From a virus, in the IMG/VR virus record IMGVR_UViG_3300042544_002482, positions 29,593 through 93,592 of that record: a DNA stretch of 64,000 nucleotides; one strand, written 5' to 3'. Numbering within the stretch: position 1 is the stretch's first letter; every line of letters begins with the position of its first letter. Below are positions 59,392 to 64,000 of this stretch, in pieces. Below the pieces are notes generated by a model. That model was not told the origin of the DNA. It made no database searches and saw only the letters and a program-made list of their open reading frames with translations. Made by a program: the position numbers and the translations under genes.

Positions 59392-61734
59392 CTATGAAAT
59401 TTTTGTGGTGATATAATCAATAGACGATATATTATCATCTTTTTTAATCATAATAATATTATCTGACCAGTTACGTATCAAAGGGTTATGAGAAATAACT
59501 ATAATATGTTCAAAGTAATCCTTAATCTTTTTAAAGAACTCTCCGACCATTTCAAGATTCTCATCCGCAACTTTACCGAACACCTCATCCATAACAACAA
59601 TATTTGGTTTTGGTAACGATGAAATTTTAGTTAATACAGATCTAAGTGCTAAAGATGAAATTGTTTTTTCATACCCCGAACCCGCGTTTAATGGTTTAAC
59701 AACTCTTGTCTCGGTATCAATCATTAAGAATTCAACCTCGTTCTTATCGTTTACATTTAATTCTAATATAAAATGACAACTATCAACCAATAGACGATAC
59801 AACTCCTGATTTAATAATGGAATCATATTCTTCATAATCAGTTTTGATATACCATTCTTACCGTAAATCGTTAAGTAAGTTTTAAATACTCCCCCAAGTT
59901 CCTCCTCACCTTTAATTTTAGTAATCAAATCATTATTAACTGCAATTTTTTCACCCATCGACGTAATATTCGATTTGTGTTTTTCAACCGTACTATTTGC
60001 AATTCTAATATCAGCGGTGGTGGTATCAATTTTAGTTCTTAACGCAATAACTTCAGCATCAATTTTTTGATTCTCCTCTAATTTCTTTTTATTGTCATCA
60101 TAACGGTCTAACTTCAATTGTTTAGAATCAATTTCTAATTGTTTTTGTTCTACTTCCAATTCATAACGAGCCTTACGAAGTTTGTTTCTCTCGTAGGTGT
60201 CGAATTCAGCTCTTAACGCTTCTAAACTATTGGACTGTTCTTTTAATAGGTCAAATTGAATTTTATTTAATTCAATATCTTTAGTAATCTCCTCAATTTC
60301 TTTTTTAATCTTTTCAATTTCTTCGGTATGGTCAACTTCGTCTAATGCTCGATTACAAGTTGGACAAACGGTTCCCTCCTCAAATTTTTTGATTAACTTT
60401 TCTTTCTCCCCTTTCTCATATTTTGCCGCAACATCGATTCCTTGCAAATCTGCCATTTGACCTCTTAACTCTTTATGTTGGTCTTCGTCATAATATTTTG
60501 AAGGTTCAATAACACTTACGGTATCAGCATTTACTTGACTACTATTTTTTAGTGATTTTAAATCGTTAATCTCTCTTTCCAATAGTGTTGGGTTGGTGTT
60601 GATTAACTCTCTGTCAATATCGTTGTTACGAGAACCTAATACCGTGTCTCTTCTACCTTCTAATTCTTTTAGATGTTTATCTAATCTAGTTAGTTCACCA
60701 TTTAATCTTTCATTCTCATTCTCTGAATTGGTAATACTGTCTTGATAGTTGGTATTATCAATCTCCAATTGAGTAATGTTGTATGTATTAGATACCAGCT
60801 TTCTGCTCCAATCATTGTATATTCCCTTTGCGATATCCTCTTTTACCTTTAAACTTTCTAACCCCATAAACTTAGTTAGAATTTGTCCACGTGCGGTTGG
60901 TTTGGATTCAATTAATTGTTCCAAATTATTACCTGTGGTCATAATGGTTGCTAAGAAATCTTCTTCACTACCAATTGCAGACGCAATAAATGCTTCAGTT
61001 TCTCTTCTTTGTTCACCGGTTAAGTTTTCAACTGTACCGTCTTCTTTCTTCTTATAGAATTCAAGTTTGTTGGTTACGTTGTATTCACCTACTTTAGTTT
61101 TCTTTCTTGATAACTTTCTCTCAATAAAATAATCGTCACCATCAATTGTGATTTCACCTCTAACACTCAATTCATCTTTATCACTAAACTTATTGAATAT
61201 CTCAATTGCCGTTTTAGTCTTAGTTGTTGAATTGAAAAATAGGAACATTAATAAATCAACTGAAGATGTGGACTTACCTCCGAAGTTCTTTGGTGTTGAT
61301 TCGATAACGGTGATACCATCTAATGCGGTATAATCGATTACATTGTCTTCACCAAAAGATAAAAAATTAGAAAATTCAATCTTCTTAATGTACCATTTAT
61401 TGTAACGGACTTTATTCTGATTTAATTTATCAATCTCACCGTTAACTCTATTATCTAATCTATCAATTAAGTCCCATTTAGTAGTGATTTTATTTTCTTT
61501 AATAAAATCCTTCATTAGACTTTTTTGATACTGATTATCTAAGATACTGTCGGACGCTTCTAACGATTGTAATTGCACATCGGAAGTGTTAACCAAACTC
61601 TTAGTTATAACCTGAATGTTCTTTCCTTTGTATTTGTCTTGAAAATAAGATTTAACTCTTCTGATTTTTTCAGGGGTGAAGTTCTCCGGGGTATCTTCCC
61701 AGGTTACTTTAATAAATGGGTTATTGTAAACCAT
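59392..61734 (-). CDS. Recombination nuclease ATPase subunit, gp46/SbcC/Rad50-like
   Basis: A 780-aa SMC-type ATPase. After an unusual N-terminal extension of about 113 residues come KKIEFSNFLSFGED at 117-130 and the P-loop TPKNFGGKST at 147-156, a variant of the usual GxNGxGKS. Long coiled coils flank the zinc hook CPTC at 457-460. The signature LNAGSGYEKTISSLALRSVL is at 682-701 and the Walker B with its catalytic acid, NIVVMDEVFGKV, at 711-722; SHNP at 748-751 completes the set. With the Mre11-like product of 63123-63941 it should process DNA ends for recombination and replication, as gp46/gp47 do in T4. Confidence 0.93.
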   Translation of the reverse strand: MVYNNPFIKVTWEDTPENFTPEKIRRVKSYFQDKYKGKNIQVITKSLVNTSDVQLQSLEASDSILDNQYQKSLMKDFIKENKITTKWDLIDRLDNRVNGEIDKLNQNKVRYNKWYIKKIEFSNFLSFGEDNVIDYTALDGITVIESTPKNFGGKSTSSVDLLMFLFFNSTTKTKTAIEIFNKFSDKDELSVRGEITIDGDDYFIERKLSRKKTKVGEYNVTNKLEFYKKKEDGTVENLTGEQRRETEAFIASAIGSEEDFLATIMTTGNNLEQLIESKPTARGQILTKFMGLESLKVKEDIAKGIYNDWSRKLVSNTYNITQLEIDNTNYQDSITNSENENERLNGELTRLDKHLKELEGRRDTVLGSRNNDIDRELINTNPTLLEREINDLKSLKNSSQVNADTVSVIEPSKYYDEDQHKELRGQMADLQGIDVAAKYEKGEKEKLIKKFEEGTVCPTCNRALDEVDHTEEIEKIKKEIEEITKDIELNKIQFDLLKEQSNSLEALRAEFDTYERNKLRKARYELEVEQKQLEIDSKQLKLDRYDDNKKKLEENQKIDAEVIALRTKIDTTTADIRIANSTVEKHKSNITSMGEKIAVNNDLITKIKGEEELGGVFKTYLTIYGKNGISKLIMKNMIPLLNQELYRLLVDSCHFILELNVNDKNEVEFLMIDTETRVVKPLNAGSGYEKTISSLALRSVLTKISSLPKPNIVVMDEVFGKVADENLEMVGEFFKKIKDYFEHIIVISHNPLIRNWSDNIIMIKKDDNISSIDYITTKIS

Positions 61735-62279
61735 ATTTTTTTTATTAAATTTTTGTTTTCATCTTGTTCTAATATAAACTTACCATCAATCAAATTATAA
61801 GTTTCGACATCTTCTCTTCTAAACGATAACCAATTCTCAACCTCGTTACTATTTTTTGGTTGGAATTTTGTCCTTATACACTTTTTAGAATTTTTAACCG
61901 TTTCAGGTCTAATAACTATGACTTGAGTAAAGTCCTTATTAGTTCTCATAAAAATATTCTTATTGTGACTTGGATTGTCAATAAGTTTTTTTCTACTTTC
62001 AAAACTTTCCAACCAGTATTTTTCTTTTCTAGCTGGAATGTTAACTGTTCTAAAATTCTGCTCCGAAATTAATGAATAATTGTCATCTTCCCAAAAGTTA
62101 TTTTTCCATTTTCCATGTTCGACTTCTACACCCAATAACGAATCGTCAACACCTAATAAATCAATTTTATATAATTCATCATTTGTTTTTAATTTCATAC
62201 CCCATTGTTCTAAACAAAAGTTAATTATAAAATTTCTAACCCTCGTATCATCATAAGAAGTTCCTGTTAAAATTGCCAT
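61704..62279 (-). CDS. Putative PD-(D/E)xK-like nuclease
   Basis: A 191-aa soluble protein starting MAILTGTSYDDTRVRNFIINF. Residues 38-58 (YKIDLLGVDDSLLGVEVEHG) carry an Asp followed at the usual distance by an E-x-E strand, the pattern of the PD-(D/E)xK nuclease core; a Lys-Trp-Lys follows. The rest shows Trp/Phe-rich strands (KNNFWEDDNYSLI, KFQPKNSNEVENWLSF). It overlaps the gp46-like gene by 31 bases. Nuclease activity is suggested only by the short motif and by the recombination context. Confidence 0.6.
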   Translation of the reverse strand: MAILTGTSYDDTRVRNFIINFCLEQWGMKLKTNDELYKIDLLGVDDSLLGVEVEHGKWKNNFWEDDNYSLISEQNFRTVNIPARKEKYWLESFESRKKLIDNPSHNKNIFMRTNKDFTQVIVIRPETVKNSKKCIRTKFQPKNSNEVENWLSFRREDVETYNLIDGKFILEQDENKNLIKKIWFTITHLLK

Positions 62280-62288
62280 TAATTCTTT

Positions 62289-62594
62289 TTATCTTTTTTC
62301 CTCGAAGTATTCAACTATCGAGTTTATTGCCCATACTGAGCCAGCGGTAAACATACCATCAAAGAAAATACTTGGTAACCAATGTATGTCTAAAATTCTT
62401 GAGGATATTCCACCAAGACATATTGACATAAAAAATCCAACCCAAGTTGAGGTACATAATGTACAAGAGATTAAATCACCAAAAAATTTTGATTTACTTT
62501 TAATGAATAATCTAGTACTTTCAAAAATAGATCCCCATACAAGTATAGATGTGAATCCGTAAGCAATAAATGCCCATAACGTTAATAAAACCAT
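62289..62594 (-). CDS. Small membrane protein, DUF1360-like
   Basis: A 101-aa inner-membrane protein with three hydrophobic segments (about 4-25 WAFIAYGFTSILVW, 45-66 and 72-92). The second carries ISCTLCTSTWVGF, with the CxxC and W.G pattern of small phage membrane proteins of the DUF1360 type. No function is known for the family. It lies between the nuclease-like gene and the coiled-coil gene, both facing the recombination genes. Its presence between gp46- and gp47-like genes is unusual. Confidence 0.75.
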   Translation of the reverse strand: MVLLTLWAFIAYGFTSILVWGSIFESTRLFIKSKSKFFGDLISCTLCTSTWVGFFMSICLGGISSRILDIHWLPSIFFDGMFTAGSVWAINSIVEYFEEKR

Positions 62595-62641
62595 AGTATT
62601 GTTTTTATTAAATTATAAACTATTTTTTTGAGAAAAAGAAA

Positions 62642-63166
62642 TTATTCGCTATATAAACTACCCAAGTCACTATTTTTCATATAGGTGGCTTTATTGAATT
62701 TCTCTAATGATGTTTTAATATTTCCCAATTCTGTTTCCAATTCGGAATTCTTTTTGAGGAGTCTTTCTATTTCATCGTTGTTTGTAATTTCAACAATCTT
62801 CTCCACTGGGACTTCTTTGATGATTTCTTTGGTTATAACTTGTGTATCCCCTTTAATTTGTATTGGTACTTCTTTTATTATCTCCACAATCTTTTCAATG
62901 GGGACCTCTCTAATAACTTCCCTATCTATGTATTTTATTTCAGGAGGTAATTGCTTCTCAACGATAACTTCTTTGACAACCTCAACAATTTTTTCTTTTA
63001 TAGTACTATTACCTGTTGGGGTTTCACCATACTTTAATAAAGAAAACCCTCTCTCGAAGGTTTCCTTTGCAAGTTTCTCAATATTTTCAACTCCATTTAT
63101 CTCACAATAAAGAAGAAATTCATTATCCAAGGTTAACGAGTTCTTCTTTTTCATTTTCAATGTCAT
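62642..63166 (-). CDS. Coiled-coil protein with KEVP repeats
   Basis: A 174-aa protein. After a 55-residue N-terminal part, about 70 residues consist of imperfect repeats around K/R-E-V-P (IREVPIEKIVEIIKEVPIQ, IIKEVPVEKIVEI). The C-terminal 40 residues form a coiled coil (DEIERLLKKNSELETELGNIK). Such KEVP tracts occur in a number of phage proteins and in repetitive linkers. The start overlaps the gp47-like gene by 44 bases. A tether or oligomerisation role is plausible. I do not recognise the family. Confidence 0.7.
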   Translation of the reverse strand: MTLKMKKKNSLTLDNEFLLYCEINGVENIEKLAKETFERGFSLLKYGETPTGNSTIKEKIVEVVKEVIVEKQLPPEIKYIDREVIREVPIEKIVEIIKEVPIQIKGDTQVITKEIIKEVPVEKIVEITNNDEIERLLKKNSELETELGNIKTSLEKFNKATYMKNSDLGSLYSE

Positions 63167-63941
63167 TTATGTCGTTTATTTTAAAGTGTAGAAACGGTTG
63201 TTCATTATCCATATCGTGGAAACTGTAGTTGTCCGTTTCAATATCATAAATACCATATCCGTGATGTTTAACTGTCTCACCAAAGTTCTGTTGTATTAAT
63301 GAACCAATCATAACACCCTTACCACCTTCAGGTAATGTAAAGGTTTGTCTTTTGTGAATGTCACCACAAAGCAGTAAATCCAACCCAACAAAATTTAGTT
63401 GGTCATATGAATCTTCAAATTGAAATCCCATATCGGTTGACATACCTTGAATTGGACTATGGAATAATCCAATGTGAAACTTACCTTCTTCCTTTGTGAA
63501 TTCAGGTCGTGCATTATGTTGATATAACGAGTACACCACCCAATTAACATTTTCATCTGAATAAACACCGCTGTCTTTATGGTAAACGATATTTTCATTG
63601 TTTAACAATTCAACAACTGGAGTAATACTATCTAATCGTTGAGTGTTGTTTTCTAAAAAATCGTGATTACCAGGAATGATAACAACTTTACCGTATGACG
63701 CCAATTCTCTCAAGAACCAACTAGTTAAAAGGAGTTGTTCATTTGAGATATTAATTTTTTGATGTGCGATATCACCCGCAATAACAATTCTAATTTCGTT
63801 GTGCGATATACCCTCATCTGTCCATTTAACTGAATGTTCTTTAATTTCTTCAATAAGTGCATCAAACTGTCTTTTATACAATTCGTGCATTTGAATCGTT
63901 CTGATGTGTATATCAGCGATATGTATAACCTTTTTTACCAT
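63123..63941 (-). CDS. Recombination nuclease, gp47/SbcD/Mre11-like
   Basis: A 272-aa metallophosphoesterase. The metal-binding motifs occur in order: IADIHI near 8-13, VIAGDIAH near 53-60, IPGNHDF near 89-95, GLFHSPI near 158-164 and CGDIHKR near 190-196. This is the Mre11/SbcD/T4 gp47 type. With the 780-aa Rad50-like partner it would trim DNA ends and feed recombination-dependent replication. At 272 aa it lacks the long C-terminal capping region of cellular Mre11. Its 5' end overlaps the upstream partial gene, and its 3' end overlaps the KEVP-repeat gene. Confidence 0.93.
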   Translation of the reverse strand: MVKKVIHIADIHIRTIQMHELYKRQFDALIEEIKEHSVKWTDEGISHNEIRIVIAGDIAHQKINISNEQLLLTSWFLRELASYGKVVIIPGNHDFLENNTQRLDSITPVVELLNNENIVYHKDSGVYSDENVNWVVYSLYQHNARPEFTKEEGKFHIGLFHSPIQGMSTDMGFQFEDSYDQLNFVGLDLLLCGDIHKRQTFTLPEGGKGVMIGSLIQQNFGETVKHHGYGIYDIETDNYSFHDMDNEQPFLHFKINDINDIENEKEELVNLG

Positions 63942-64000
63942 AATCGATATATTTCGTTAAGTCTAAATTTAAAACCGTATTGTTTACCTGCGAAGGTACT
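63935..64000 (-). CDS. C-terminal end of an unidentified gene
   Basis: Only the last 21 codons lie in the window, read by hand as STFAGKQYGFKFRLNEIYRL plus W and a TAA stop at 63935-63937. The stop overlaps the ATG of the gp47-like gene. The fragment is too short to identify. An extension of the upstream sequence is needed to name it; the tight overlap supports a real gene. Confidence 0.5.
   Translation of the reverse strand, partial: STFAGKQYGFKFRLNEIYRLW

Noticed and set aside
1-64000. tRNA, rRNA, insertion sequences or integrase genes
   Set aside because: None recognised on either strand. A tRNA covariance search would be the decisive check and was not possible here.

Overview
The window looks like part of the genome of a large tailed bacteriophage of the marine, broadly T4-like kind. 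It carries very long Ser/Gly/Thr-rich tail-fibre genes (one ending in an S74 chaperone domain), an Mre11/Rad50-type recombination nuclease pair (gp47/gp46-like), a phage sigma factor, a NusG paralogue, ClpP, and many small genes packed end to end. It is AT-rich, and all but two genes lie on the minus strand. The host is probably a member of the Bacteroidota. The sigma factor resembles the Bacteroidota primary sigma type, a histone H1-like (Hc1) protein is present, one protein ends in a tail typical of Bacteroidota rhomboid proteins, and start codons are preceded by A-rich tracts rather than Shine-Dalgarno sites. The host is inferred, not shown.

Region 1 (1-20272) is one seamless minus-strand operon of 21 genes, most of them overlapping or abutting. 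In transcription order it encodes a GT8-like glycosyltransferase, a methyltransferase, a GT2/GT92-like glycosyltransferase, a 68-aa protein, two beta-4-galactosyltransferase-like enzymes each with a LamG-like lectin domain nested inside the catalytic fold, eight consecutive radical SAM proteins of the N-terminal twitch type (two paired with small LamG-like proteins), two 2OG-Fe(II) oxygenases and three more putative glycosyltransferases. No obvious peptide precursor or host-type polysaccharide locus accompanies it. This is the strongest candidate for an undescribed system: a modification island of unknown substrate directly downstream of the tail-fibre genes.

Region 2 (20308-44615) is the adhesion region: three C1q-like head proteins, six long modular fibre proteins that share near-repeated cassettes, a two-part glycine-rich protein with a C-terminal LamG, and several small virion-type proteins. 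Region 3 (44699-48107) holds a glutaredoxin-like protein, thioredoxin, a BCS1-like AAA ATPase, NusG and a D12-class adenine methylase. At 48182-48966 is the only plus-strand unit, a 49-aa membrane protein coupled to a 212-aa protein. Region 4 (48947-55938) holds small and structural-type genes, including a probable -1 frameshift on an A10 tract joining a membrane protein to a downstream frame. Region 5 (55967-64000) holds the sigma factor, a membrane/coiled-coil pair resembling spanins, ClpP, and the gp46/gp47-like nuclease genes with small genes between them.

An 8-bp motif, TATTTATA on the coding strand, recurs a few to about 65 bases upstream of many starts and is a candidate phage promoter. 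It is nearly absent inside the 20-kb operon but present at its head. No tRNA, rRNA, CRISPR array, insertion sequence or stretch over 300 bases without a gene was seen.
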